Below are positions 49,384 through 57,119 of a DNA stretch of 64,000 nucleotides, piece by piece. How positions within the stretch are numbered: position 1 is the first letter of the stretch; each line of letters opens with the position of its first letter. The notes beneath the pieces are model-generated. The model did not search any database. It saw nothing but the letters and a program-made list of their open reading frames with translations, and was not told the DNA's origin. The stretch spans positions 1,054,001 through 1,118,000 of the forward strand of contig NZ_JBDOIO010000004.1 of the NCBI RefSeq assembly GCF_039831995.1. The letters are read 5' to 3'. The stretch is from Paenibacillus pabuli (GTDB lineage: Bacteria > Bacillota > Bacilli > Paenibacillales > Paenibacillaceae). Position numbers and translations under genes: made by a program.

Positions 49384-50247
49384 GTGATCCAGTGCGAAGG
49401 ACTTGTGAAAATTTTTAAATCCAGTGATGTGGAAGTCGTTGCCCTTCAAGGTCTCAACCTGACTGTTAATCAAGGTGAAATGATGGCGATCATCGGCAAC
49501 AGCGGCAGCGGTAAATCCACTTTGCTTAACATTCTTGGGGGACTCGATCGTCCAACGGCGGGTACTGCGGTTGTCGGAGACTGGGATTTGCTCAAAATGA
49601 CGGATGCTCAACTGGTGGAGTACAAACGTCATACCGTAGGCTTCATCTGGCAAAATAACGGACGTAACCTGCTGCCTTATCTAACCGCACTGGAGAATGT
49701 GGAAACGCCCATGATTCTTGGGGGCAAGCGGGATCGAGCATACGCGATGCAGCTGCTGGAATGGGTTGGACTGAAGGATCGGATGCACAACAAGCTGCAT
49801 CAATTATCCGGTGGGGAGCAGCAGCGGGTGGCGATTGCCATCTCGCTCTCCAATCGTCCCAAGATTCTGCTTGCCGATGAACCAACAGGCTCGGTCGATT
49901 CCGAGACTTGTGATACGATTATGAACATTTTTCGCAAAATGAATAAGGAACTGGGCGTTACGATCGTTATTGTTACGCATGATCTGACGCTTGCCGGCAA
50001 GGTGGATCGCATTGTAGCGATACGTGACGGCTTGACCAGTACCGAGTTCGTGAAACGGAATCCGAACCTGGATGATGAACATGGACTATCTGAAGCGGGA
50101 GCGCCGGATATTCATGAAGCCTTTGTCATCATTGACCGGGCGGGGCGCCTTCAGGTACCCAAGGAGTATCTGGAGGCCTTGTCCATTGACAACCGGGCAA
50201 CTTTGGAGTTTGACGGTGAGCGCATTGTGATTACACCGCCAAGATAA
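49384..50247 (+). CDS. ABC transporter ATP-binding protein with AbrB/MazE-like C-terminal segment
   Basis: 287 residues from GTG 49384 (GGAGAGGAGAGG upstream); longer in-frame starts lie inside the permease gene. The ATPase domain has Walker A GNSGSGKST (residues ~38-46), signature LSGGEQQRVAIAISLS, Walker B ILLADEPTGSVD. After the usual end of the domain, the last ~46 residues read AFVIIDRAGRLQVPKEYLEA and ATLEFDGERIVITPP. This fits the swapped-hairpin AbrB/SpoVT/MazE fold (hydrophobic strand, D-x-x-GR-x-x-hP-K-E, LEh..., IhhxP). In that superfamily the fold binds DNA, but it also serves as a dimerisation module. Why an exporter ATPase should carry it is unknown. Confidence 0.85.
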   Translation: MIQCEGLVKIFKSSDVEVVALQGLNLTVNQGEMMAIIGNSGSGKSTLLNILGGLDRPTAGTAVVGDWDLLKMTDAQLVEYKRHTVGFIWQNNGRNLLPYLTALENVETPMILGGKRDRAYAMQLLEWVGLKDRMHNKLHQLSGGEQQRVAIAISLSNRPKILLADEPTGSVDSETCDTIMNIFRKMNKELGVTIVIVTHDLTLAGKVDRIVAIRDGLTSTEFVKRNPNLDDEHGLSEAGAPDIHEAFVIIDRAGRLQVPKEYLEALSIDNRATLEFDGERIVITPPR

Positions 50248-50267
50248 ATTTGAGGGGGAATTGGGAG

Positions 50268-51716
50268 ATGAAGAACAGGTTTTGGGGAAAACGTGTGCTG
50301 GCCGTGCTGGCTACAGCCAGTCTGGCATTGCCGCTGATTGCGGGCTGTACAGCAAGTGAGGCCAAGGACACAGAGCAGCGTGTATTGCGTGTGGCTACAT
50401 TGTGGGGAAGCCAGGATGACAGCTATTTCCGTCAGCAGTTTACGGATGCGTTTGAACTGACGCACCCGAATGTGACGATCGAAGTGGTGGCTGCAGTAGA
50501 TCAGGGCAGCATGTATGGTTATGGAACTCAGGAAGAACAGCAGGAAATGCCGGATAGTCTGGAAAACCTTAAGAAAATCATGACTGGGGATAACCCTGTT
50601 GATGTTGTCGTGGCTGACACGGCTACACTCAAGTCACTCATTCAGGAAAATATGGTAAAACAGCTGGACCCGCTGATCCAGGAGGATAAATTCGATACCA
50701 GTGATATTGTTCCAAGTGTGATTGAAGGAATCAAGGATCTGGGAGATCAGAGCATCTATGCGTTGACACCGACCTTCTCCTCTTCCGCACTGTTCTATAA
50801 CAAGGCAATGTTCCAAAAAGCAGGTGTAGAGCCGCCAACAGATAACATGACTTGGGATGATATTTTCAACCTGGCAACACGTCTGACCAAAGGGGAAGGA
50901 AAAGATCACGAATTTGGGTTCTCTTTCTCTACGTACCAGGGTGGTTCGCCTTACTACACCATGCAGCAATATTACAACGCTCTCCAATTGAAAATCTTCG
51001 ATGACAAAGCGGAGAAAATGACGGTTGATTCACCGCAATGGGAGAAAGTATGGAGTACCATCAGCAAACTTGCTATTGATAAAGTTATCCCTAAAGGGGA
51101 CGAACCACAGGATCAGGATCCGAACGGACGTTATAACCCGCTTCAAGGCGATCTGTTCCTGAGCAGTAAGGCCGCGATGGTTATTGGGGATTACAGCTAC
51201 ATCAACCAATTAATTGACGCGAACAAAAATGCAGATAAAATGGAAGGCTTCACCAAGGTCGACTGGGACGTGGTAACACCTCCAGTACATCCGGAAGCAC
51301 CTGAAATTGGTGGTAATATCTATCTCAGCAGCCTGATGGCGATCAATAGTTCAGCTCAAAATCCCGATGACGCCTGGGAATTGATCAAATATATGAACAG
51401 TGAAGATTGGGCTAAGATCAAGGCACGCAGCAGTTACGAGATGGTATCCCGCAAAAGCTTCATTAAACCGAAGGATGGTTTGGATTACAATATCCAGGCG
51501 TTCTATACATTGAAGCCGGTGCCTCCTACCAATACCAACCTGGATAAACTGTACCAGAAAATGCCGAGCCTCTGGCAAGTCAGCGAGAAAGGCATGGAAT
51601 ACTTCACTCAGGTGCTTGAGAACAAGAAGACGCCAAAAGAAGCGCTTGGAGAGTGGGCAGCCAAAGGGAATGAAATGTTAGAGAAGTTAAAGAAAGATCC
51701 TAAGGCTACGTTCTAA
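50268..51716 (+). CDS. Extracellular solute-binding lipoprotein (family 1)
   Basis: 482 residues from ATG 50268 (GAGGGGG 9 bases upstream). The signal peptide ends in lipobox LIAGC (Cys27). The mature part has the family 1 solute-binding architecture: LRVATLWGSQDDSYFRQQF, VDVVVADTATLKSLIQENM, FYNKAMFQKAGVEPP, DDAWELIKYMNS. These proteins normally feed importers for sugars or oligosaccharides, yet no matching MalF/MalG-like permeases are nearby. It follows the exporter ATPase by only 20 bases, so it appears co-transcribed. Confidence 0.85.
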   Translation: MKNRFWGKRVLAVLATASLALPLIAGCTASEAKDTEQRVLRVATLWGSQDDSYFRQQFTDAFELTHPNVTIEVVAAVDQGSMYGYGTQEEQQEMPDSLENLKKIMTGDNPVDVVVADTATLKSLIQENMVKQLDPLIQEDKFDTSDIVPSVIEGIKDLGDQSIYALTPTFSSSALFYNKAMFQKAGVEPPTDNMTWDDIFNLATRLTKGEGKDHEFGFSFSTYQGGSPYYTMQQYYNALQLKIFDDKAEKMTVDSPQWEKVWSTISKLAIDKVIPKGDEPQDQDPNGRYNPLQGDLFLSSKAAMVIGDYSYINQLIDANKNADKMEGFTKVDWDVVTPPVHPEAPEIGGNIYLSSLMAINSSAQNPDDAWELIKYMNSEDWAKIKARSSYEMVSRKSFIKPKDGLDYNIQAFYTLKPVPPTNTNLDKLYQKMPSLWQVSEKGMEYFTQVLENKKTPKEALGEWAAKGNEMLEKLKKDPKATF

Positions 51717-51760
51717 GCATTGAAAAGTAAGTAGTTGGGTCCCATATAAGCCTAGCCCAA

Positions 51761-51801
51761 AATAGTCGCTGGAGTTTTCAACCTCTGGCGGCTATTTTTT
51801 T
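51761..51801 (+). terminator. Terminator after the solute-binding protein gene
   Basis: AATAGTCGCTGGAG pairs with CCTCTGGCGGCTATT (one bulge), followed by seven T. It ends the five-gene ABC operon. Confidence 0.8.
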
Positions 51802-51862
51802 GGGAAATGGGGTATTCTACAACAAGCAGAGATGAATCATAACTCCGGAAAGGAAGAGAAGG

Positions 51863-52027
51863 ATGCGCTGGGTATATTTCAGCAAGCTATATGCAACCAA
51901 ATTTCAGGCAGGATGTCTTGCCAAACGTATGGAGCAGGATGGGTGGATTTACGGTCATAATGAACCTGCTGAGGTAGAAGTTTACCGTTCAAAAAGAGGA
52001 AGATATGGCGTTCGTTTTATTCCCTGA
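51863..52027 (+). CDS. Small conserved-looking protein, 54 residues
   Basis: ATG 51863 follows GGAAAGGAAGAGAAGG. The protein starts MRWVYFSKLYATKFQAGCLA, with a KRMEQDGWIYG segment and ends YRSKRGRYGVRFIP. The charge pattern and good ribosome site suggest a real gene. I do not recognise a family. It lies between the ABC operon terminator and the tRNA promoter. Confidence 0.6.
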   Translation: MRWVYFSKLYATKFQAGCLAKRMEQDGWIYGHNEPAEVEVYRSKRGRYGVRFIP

Positions 52028-52036
52028 CATTGCCCC

Positions 52037-52066
52037 TTGACTTATTGGGATGGGATAGTGTATATT
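52037..52066 (+). promoter_or_regulatory. Sigma-A promoter of the tRNA-fMet/tRNA-Ile2 operon
   Basis: TTGACT (52037-52042), an 18-base spacer and TATATT (52061-52066), 33 bases before the first tRNA. Confidence 0.7.
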
Positions 52067-52098
52067 AATTAAGTCGCTGTTTTAATATTTCTTACTGA

Positions 52099-52172
<74 letters not shown>

Positions 52173-52228
52173 TTTAGTTTCACTTGGATGATTCACAGCC
52201 ATCATCTGCACGTTATACATTATGTCTA

Positions 52229-52302
52229 GGGCCCTTAGCTCAGTTGGTTAGAGCGGTCGGCTCATAACCGATTGGTCGGGGGTTCGAGTCCCTCAGGGCC
52301 CA
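52229..52302 (+). tRNA. tRNA with CAT anticodon, probably tRNA-Ile2
   Basis: Cloverleaf of 74 bases with acceptor GGGCCCT/AGGGCCC, D arm TAGCTCAGTTGGTTAGAGC and anticodon arm GGCTCATAACC. The anticodon stem-loop and D arm match tRNA-Ile2, in which TilS modifies C34 to lysidine so that AUA is read. Elongator tRNA-Met is the alternative but usually has TTCATAC in the loop. Confidence 0.88.
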
Positions 52303-52310
52303 TACTCTTG

Positions 52311-52337
52311 AAACCCTTGCGCAGCAAGGGTTTTTTT
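52311..52337 (+). terminator. Terminator after tRNA-Ile2
   Basis: AAACCCTTGC pairs with GCAAGGGTTT around GCA; T-run to 52337. Confidence 0.88.
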
Positions 52338-52400
52338 CTGTCCTGATTCCAATAATACGATCAAAATCATGCGATTCACATTGGAAAATTGCTGCTATTG

Positions 52401-53072
52401 CTAATCCACTTCCTTCAACAGTTCTTCCGAATTGTTTCTGACGTTTCCCACATCCCTGGACACCTTATATGCCCTCATTTCAGAAGACTTATACGGTTTG
52501 AGAAGCCCAAGTAGGGAAGGGACGTCTTTATGATTTCGATCCAGCCATTCTTCTTCATCCTGCGGACGTAAAATAACCGGCATCCGATTGTGTATGTCTG
52601 CCATCAATTCATTAGGTTTAGTTGTAATAATGGTGCATGTACTCAATTTGTTGCCTTCCGGGTCTTCCCAGATATCGTATAATCCAGCGAGCGAGAAGAT
52701 GCGTTCGTCCTTTAGCAGAATACGGAGAGGCTGATTATGCGTCCCCTCCTTTTTCCACTCGTAAAAGCCATTCGTGGGGATAATGCAACGTCTGGAGCTA
52801 ATGAGCCGTTTGAATGAGGGCTTCGTGTCTATTGTCTCTGCTCGTGCGTTGATCATCTTGTTTCCCATCTTGTCGTCTTTGGCCCACGTTGGGACCAGGC
52901 CCCAGCGAAGGGAACCCAGACGATTTCCTTGTGCACTTCCAATGATGGCTGGGATATGCTGCATGGGTGCAGCATTATAATTGGGTTGGTACTCGTAGTC
53001 ATCACTTATGGAAGCCATGTACCTGTCCATTAATTCCTCTAAAGGGTCAGTTATGGTAAATCTGCCGCACAT
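52401..53072 (-). CDS. SRAP/YedK-HMCES family abasic-site protein
   Basis: 223 residues, minus strand, AGGAGGT before ATG 53072. The protein starts MCGRFT, so Cys2 becomes the N-terminal catalytic residue after Met removal; it forms a thiazolidine cross-link with abasic sites in single-stranded DNA. Other conserved parts are YNAAPMQHIPAI, LRWGLVPTWAKD, INARAETIDTKPSF, CIIPTNGFYEW and the active-site HNRMPVIL. No LexA box is evident upstream. Confidence 0.93.
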   Translation of the reverse strand: MCGRFTITDPLEELMDRYMASISDDYEYQPNYNAAPMQHIPAIIGSAQGNRLGSLRWGLVPTWAKDDKMGNKMINARAETIDTKPSFKRLISSRRCIIPTNGFYEWKKEGTHNQPLRILLKDERIFSLAGLYDIWEDPEGNKLSTCTIITTKPNELMADIHNRMPVILRPQDEEEWLDRNHKDVPSLLGLLKPYKSSEMRAYKVSRDVGNVRNNSEELLKEVD

Positions 53073-53338
53073 ACGGATTACCTCCTAAACTGTCATTACC
53101 ATATTTAATCATACTAACGAAGGATTAAACACGGTAAAAATTAGATAGGCCAAATGCTGTCTGATCTTCGCTCGGAAGGACGATGGCAGACCCTCCTCAA
53201 CGGTCTCCAGAGCGGGCCGAGTCTAAATGGAAGCAATAGATTTCAGATATGCCTTTTTTTTCAAATATCTTTGTCTGTCCATGCCATCTCTATAATCTCG
53301 CATATACTATCCTATTCCAACCATAGGAGGTAGATTTC
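53073..53338. other. Intergenic region, nothing certain
   Basis: Between the divergent SRAP gene and the 141-residue gene. CATATACTA at 53301-53309 resembles the -10 of mother-cell sigma factors (sigma-K, CATANNNTA), but no convincing -35 is found. TATAAT at 53291 could be a sigma-A -10. Confidence 0.3.
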
Positions 53339-53764
53339 ATGAGTCAATTTATTGATGCGAGAACCTCGCAGAATGCCAGCTTGGCTAACTCCATTTCTGT
53401 TCCTATTCTCGCAGCGAATACGCCGCAATTGTTTGGACAGATTGGTTTGGTAACGACTGCTGGCATAGGAGCGAATCCGCGTGTGCAAATGAAAGGTACG
53501 GTATCTGTGCAGCTTCCATTGGCACTCGTCGGGATCACCATCACTGTTGTGCGCGGAACGGCTCCAACGGATCCTATTATATATTCCGCGACGTCCACAT
53601 TCAGTTTGAGTGTCCTGGCACCTCAAGTTATTACGTTCTCTGCGGATGACTTCAATCCACCGGTCCTGCCGCAACTGACGTACACGGCTTTTATCAGCTC
53701 GAACTTGCTGGGTACGGTTCGTGTAGGTCCTGAGAACTTTGATGGAGCGTTGTACTCGGATTAA
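53339..53764 (+). CDS. Hypothetical 141-residue beta-rich protein
   Basis: ATG 53339 follows ATAGGAGGTAG. The sequence is nearly free of Lys/Glu, rich in Thr, Val, Ala, Pro and Ser. It looks all-beta: NSISVPILAANTPQLFGQIG, QMKGTVSVQLPLALVGITIT, SATSTFSLSVLAPQVITFSA, ending GPENFDGALYSD. No signal peptide or membrane segment. The composition recalls spore-surface and exosporium proteins with a jelly-roll fold, but I recognise no family and assign no function. Single gene with its own terminator. Confidence 0.7.
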   Translation: MSQFIDARTSQNASLANSISVPILAANTPQLFGQIGLVTTAGIGANPRVQMKGTVSVQLPLALVGITITVVRGTAPTDPIIYSATSTFSLSVLAPQVITFSADDFNPPVLPQLTYTAFISSNLLGTVRVGPENFDGALYSD

Positions 53765-53824
53765 TTGTGAGGGTGCTTGCCCAGTGGAGAATTATAAAGA
53801 GGTTATCTCTAACCGGTTGTCATT

Positions 53825-53852
53825 GCCTGCCTTATTCGGCAGGCCTTTTTTA
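53825..53852 (+). terminator. Terminator after the beta-rich protein gene
   Basis: GCCTGCC/GGCAGGC with loop TTATTC, followed by CTTTTTTT. Confidence 0.88.
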
Positions 53853-53874
53853 TAATTGGGGAGGGCTGAATTCC

Positions 53875-53902
53875 TTGGGTTATGTCATGCTTATGTTATA
53901 AT
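53875..53902 (+). promoter_or_regulatory. Probable sigma-A promoter of the methyltransferase gene
   Basis: TTGGGT (53875-53880), 16-base spacer, TATAAT (53897-53902), 43 bases before the start. Confidence 0.55.
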
Positions 53903-53944
53903 GAAAACCAATGAATTATAGACAGAAAGCGGGTTTTAGATGAC

Positions 53945-55498
53945 ATGATTAAAAACGAGGGACAGCTCTACCGCTTCAGTGAGGCTCCGGTATGGGAATG
54001 GCAGCGAGCCTACTATGAACAAAAAGGGCTGCAGGCCTGGACGGATAATCAGGTACCGCAATATATTACAAGCAATCCCATGATTGCGACTGCATATGCG
54101 GAAATGATCTTTGGCTTTCTCCAGGACTTGGCTGCCAAGGGGCAGACAACAGAGACAGTAACCATTCTGGAATTGGGTGCTGGCGTAGGTCGCCTGGCTT
54201 TTCAAATTCTGACTAAACTATGCGAGCTCATAGACTATGCTGCAACAACGCTGCCGCCCTTCCGTTATGTCATGACGGATCTGGTCGCTGACAATGTTAC
54301 GGGGTGGAGGACTCATCCCTCTATGCAACCGTTGATCCAGCAGGGCCTGCTAGATTTTGCACAATTTGATGCCATGCAGGATACGGAATTAAATTTGACG
54401 GTAGCAGATACGATTATACGTCCGGGTGAGCTGAGTCAGCCATTACTGATTATTGCGAACTACTTCTTTGACAGCATTCCTCAAGAATTAATATATGTTG
54501 GTGAAGGGCAGATCTTCGAGTGTGATGTTATGATCTCAAATATTTACAGCTCATCCAACCTTCAGCCTGTTGAAATGTTGGAAAACATGGAGCTGAGTTA
54601 TGCATACCGTCCCGCGCCGGAATATAGTGATGTGGACTTTCCGTATCGGGAGGTCATCTCGATCTACCAGGAAGAACTGGAGGACTCCCATATTCTATTT
54701 CCGGCAGCGGGACTGGCTTGTCTGGAACGGATCGAGACCTTATCCCAATCCGGGTTCGTACTAATTACAGCCGATAAAGGGGATCATCGCCTGGATAATT
54801 GGAAGTTTGCTGAGCCGCCTGAATTTGTTCTTCACGGCAGCTTTTCGTTGACGGCGAACTATCACGCAATTCAACACGTTTTCGAGCAGCGAGGGGCCCA
54901 TGTTCGTTTTACATCACATCATTACAAAGATCTGAATATTGGATGTATGTTGATGGTAGAAGAGCCGATAACCTACGTAAATATGAGACTGGCATATCTG
55001 CGAGAGATTGAGCGTTTTGGACCGGATGACTTTTTCAGTATAAAAGAATGGTTCGACCATCAACTCAGCAGAATGGAGCTGAAACAGCTCTTGCCCTTTT
55101 GGCGTTTAGGCGGGTATGATGCCGAATTTTTGATACATAGTGCCCAGAGAATATCTGATCTCCTTCCTGAGGCGAGTGATGAAGAGATTTTGGATATTCA
55201 GCATGGAATTCATATCATGTGGTCCTCCTATTACACGATGGAACAGATGGGGGATATTGCATTTGTGGCAGGACAATTGTTAAATGAAATGGGAATGTAC
55301 GGGGACGCCAAACATTTTTTGGAGCTGGCTCTGAAATCAGATGAAGTGAAGCGCAATTCGGCAGTATTATACGATTTGGCCGTATGCTGTTATGAGCTGG
55401 AGCTGGAGAACGAAGCGTTAAATTACACACGTAAAGTACTTGTGATGGAGCCTGATCATGAAGAAGCCCGTTCGATGCTTGAAAGTTTGGAAGGCTGA
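53945..55498 (+). CDS. Class I SAM-dependent methyltransferase with TPR-like C-terminus
   Basis: 517 residues. The SAM-binding motif I is ILELGAGVGRLAFQILTKL near residue 73. The acidic MTDLVADN follows at the expected distance, and LLIIANYFFDSIPQELIYV resembles the N-Y-F-D-S-hP motif of MidA/NDUFAF7-like enzymes, which methylate protein arginine. The last ~110 residues form helical repeats (GDIAFVAGQLLNEMGMYGDA, AVLYDLAVCCYELELENEAL), typical of TPR scaffolds. The ribosome site is weak (AGCGGG). Substrate unknown; a protein is plausible because of the TPR-like part. Confidence 0.78.
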   Translation: MIKNEGQLYRFSEAPVWEWQRAYYEQKGLQAWTDNQVPQYITSNPMIATAYAEMIFGFLQDLAAKGQTTETVTILELGAGVGRLAFQILTKLCELIDYAATTLPPFRYVMTDLVADNVTGWRTHPSMQPLIQQGLLDFAQFDAMQDTELNLTVADTIIRPGELSQPLLIIANYFFDSIPQELIYVGEGQIFECDVMISNIYSSSNLQPVEMLENMELSYAYRPAPEYSDVDFPYREVISIYQEELEDSHILFPAAGLACLERIETLSQSGFVLITADKGDHRLDNWKFAEPPEFVLHGSFSLTANYHAIQHVFEQRGAHVRFTSHHYKDLNIGCMLMVEEPITYVNMRLAYLREIERFGPDDFFSIKEWFDHQLSRMELKQLLPFWRLGGYDAEFLIHSAQRISDLLPEASDEEILDIQHGIHIMWSSYYTMEQMGDIAFVAGQLLNEMGMYGDAKHFLELALKSDEVKRNSAVLYDLAVCCYELELENEALNYTRKVLVMEPDHEEARSMLESLEG

Positions 55499-55512
55499 AC
55501 GTTATTCTGTTC

Positions 55513-55543
55513 ATCCAGCATCCTTGCTTCGAAAGGATCTGGA
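55513..55543 (+). other. Stem-loop after the methyltransferase gene
   Basis: ATCCAG-ATCCTT pairs with AAGGAT-CTGGAT with one bulged base. No T-run follows, so termination is doubtful. Confidence 0.4.
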
Positions 55544-55615
55544 TGGCATGCTTCACCGATGGCACCTTATTCAGGTATGAACCCGGCTTTTATTCATGAA
55601 TGGAGGACACATGAG

Positions 55616-56281
55616 ATGAAGATCCTGATTGGACAACCGAAACTGGAGCAAACCCTTAACCAATTGGAAAGAGAGCTAAGATCCAATCCTGATGTGGATA
55701 TTGTGCTGTACCCGGAGGGGTATCTGAATCAGAATGTGGAAGAGGCATGCAGGTTGGCCTCAAAGTATGAAACGATGATTATATCCGGACACCGCAGACT
55801 GGATGAGAGACCCAAGGATCGAACCATCATGATCAATAAGGCCGGAGACATCGTGCTTGAAAAGGCTAAATACACACCTGCCGCCACGATTGAGGAGGCT
55901 GGCTGGGTAATCAGTACCTTGTTGTGTGACGAATTGGTACAGCAAGGTTTTCGCAAGGAGTTTAAAGGCCAGGTGCATCTGATCATGCATTCCATCGGTG
56001 TTGGGATGTTCAGTGAGGAGCAATATGCGGAATGGCTGGAGAAGGCGCGGCAGATTGCGATGACGGAGCGGTGTTTGATCATGGGGACAAGCCATGCTGA
56101 CGGGGCTTATCAGGACTCGGATACCAGCATTCCAATAGCCTACTGCATCGCTCCGAGCGGCGATATTCTGATCGAATCGAGAAACGATACCCGGTCCCGA
56201 ATCATTGACCTGAAGTCAGTGGACACAGGGCAGGACTGGAAGACAGATGGCATGAATATCAGTGTATTTTGCCTGGAATAG
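55616..56281 (+). CDS. Carbon-nitrogen hydrolase (nitrilase)-like protein
   Basis: 221 residues from ATG 55616 with TGGAGGA 9 bases upstream; a longer in-frame start at 55559 lacks a ribosome site. It resembles the nitrilase fold: N-terminal strand MKILIGQPKLEQTL, the glutamate in VLYPEGYLNQN, the lysine in EKAKYTPAA, and ISTLLCDELVQQGFR, where Cys is at the nucleophile position (CDE as in nitrilase-like proteins). It is shorter than typical members (260-300), and late motifs are weak. Substrate unknown. Confidence 0.7.
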   Translation: MKILIGQPKLEQTLNQLERELRSNPDVDIVLYPEGYLNQNVEEACRLASKYETMIISGHRRLDERPKDRTIMINKAGDIVLEKAKYTPAATIEEAGWVISTLLCDELVQQGFRKEFKGQVHLIMHSIGVGMFSEEQYAEWLEKARQIAMTERCLIMGTSHADGAYQDSDTSIPIAYCIAPSGDILIESRNDTRSRIIDLKSVDTGQDWKTDGMNISVFCLE

Positions 56282-56382
56282 TTAATTTGGTTTGGGCGCA
56301 GCAGAATGGGGGTCTGCCCGGTCATTTGTACTGATTTGGCATATGTTATGGCATACCTTGAAATTCAAAGGAGGCCAATCAA

Positions 56383-56508
56383 ATGAGTCAAGTTGGATAC
56401 GGTTGTAACAATGTTGGTGGAGTTGGATACGGTATGTGTACTTCCACTGCTGCAATTCTGGTACTCTTCATTCTGCTCGTCATCATCACAAAATCGTTCT
56501 GGTGTTAA
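56383..56508 (+). CDS. YjcZ-family small sporulation membrane protein
   Basis: 41 residues with AAAGGAGG upstream. The N-terminal Gly/Tyr/Cys-rich part (MSQVGYGCNNVGGVGYGMC) is followed by one membrane segment (TAAILVLFILLVIITKSFWC). This is the pattern of YjcZ/SscA-like proteins of spore-formers. Confidence 0.82.
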   Translation: MSQVGYGCNNVGGVGYGMCTSTAAILVLFILLVIITKSFWC

Positions 56509-56538
56509 TTCGTATCTGGTAATGAAACGAAGGCTATC

Positions 56539-56570
56539 AGGCTCTGCTGAAAACTCAGCGGGGCCTTTCC
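56539..56570 (+). terminator. Terminator after the YjcZ-family gene
   Basis: AGGCTCTGCTGA pairs with TCAGCGGGGCCT (two G-T pairs), loop AAAC, then TTTCC. The T-run is short. Confidence 0.7.
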
Positions 56571-56679
56571 TATGTGGGTAGGAGAAGTACTGAGCAGTAG
56601 CGGTTCATGCATTTGACAATCGAAAAGAATGTGCTTAAAATCACATAAGAGACTAAATTTAGAGATTGAAGGGATCGTA

Positions 56680-57009
56680 ATGCCGTTTATTCGCTTTAAA
56701 GGATTCACAGGTCACCAACTGGAAGAAACTGTACCCCGGATTACCGAGCAGATGGCTCTCATATGTAATATTCCACGAGAAAGATTGAAGGCAGAGCGTT
56801 ATGATGTACAAGCTCTCACGCCATCTCCCGCCTCGGTAGAGATCCTGATGTTTCAGCGTGATCAGGAGGTTCACAATCGCATTGCATCTTCCATCCATGG
56901 TATTCTGGCAGACGAAGGCCTTTCTGATGCTCATATTTTCTTCAACATCCTGTCACCGACATTATATTACAAGCAAGGCAAGCCGTTAACCGATTACCCG
57001 TTAGATTAA
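56680..57009 (+). CDS. DUF1904/tautomerase-like protein
   Basis: 109 residues from ATG 56680 (GAAGGGA upstream). It begins MPFIRFKGFTGHQLEETVPR, leaving Pro1 after Met removal, as in the tautomerase/MIF superfamily. The beta-alpha-beta pattern continues with VEILMFQRDQEVHNRIASSI and HIFFNILSPTLYYKQGKPLT. Matches the small DUF1904 family of Firmicutes; activity unknown. Confidence 0.78.
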   Translation: MPFIRFKGFTGHQLEETVPRITEQMALICNIPRERLKAERYDVQALTPSPASVEILMFQRDQEVHNRIASSIHGILADEGLSDAHIFFNILSPTLYYKQGKPLTDYPLD

Positions 57010-57047
57010 GTAATGATACGACCAGTGCATATGGTTTACAAAAATAT

Positions 57048-57107
57048 GGATGTTCCGCCTATGTTCGGAACATCCTGGGGACGAGCAGAGATCTGCTCGT
57101 CTTTTTT
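57048..57107. terminator. Tandem hairpins between convergent genes
   Basis: GGATGTTCCG/CGGAACATCC (57048-57075) and GACGAGCAGA/TCTGCTCGTC (57080-57101), the second followed by TTTTTT. They separate the convergent DUF1904 and MFS genes and may act on both strands. Confidence 0.82.
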
Positions 57108-57119
57108 ATTTAAGAATGC

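Noticed and set aside
50268..51716. Solute-binding protein as part of a standard sugar importer
   Set aside because: No MalF/MalG-type permeases or sugar enzymes are adjacent, and the terminator at 51761 ends the operon.
56322..56359. Mother-cell sigma promoter before the YjcZ-family gene
   Set aside because: CATATGTTA fits a sigma-K -10 but no -35 lies at the right distance; a single 9-base element is too weak.
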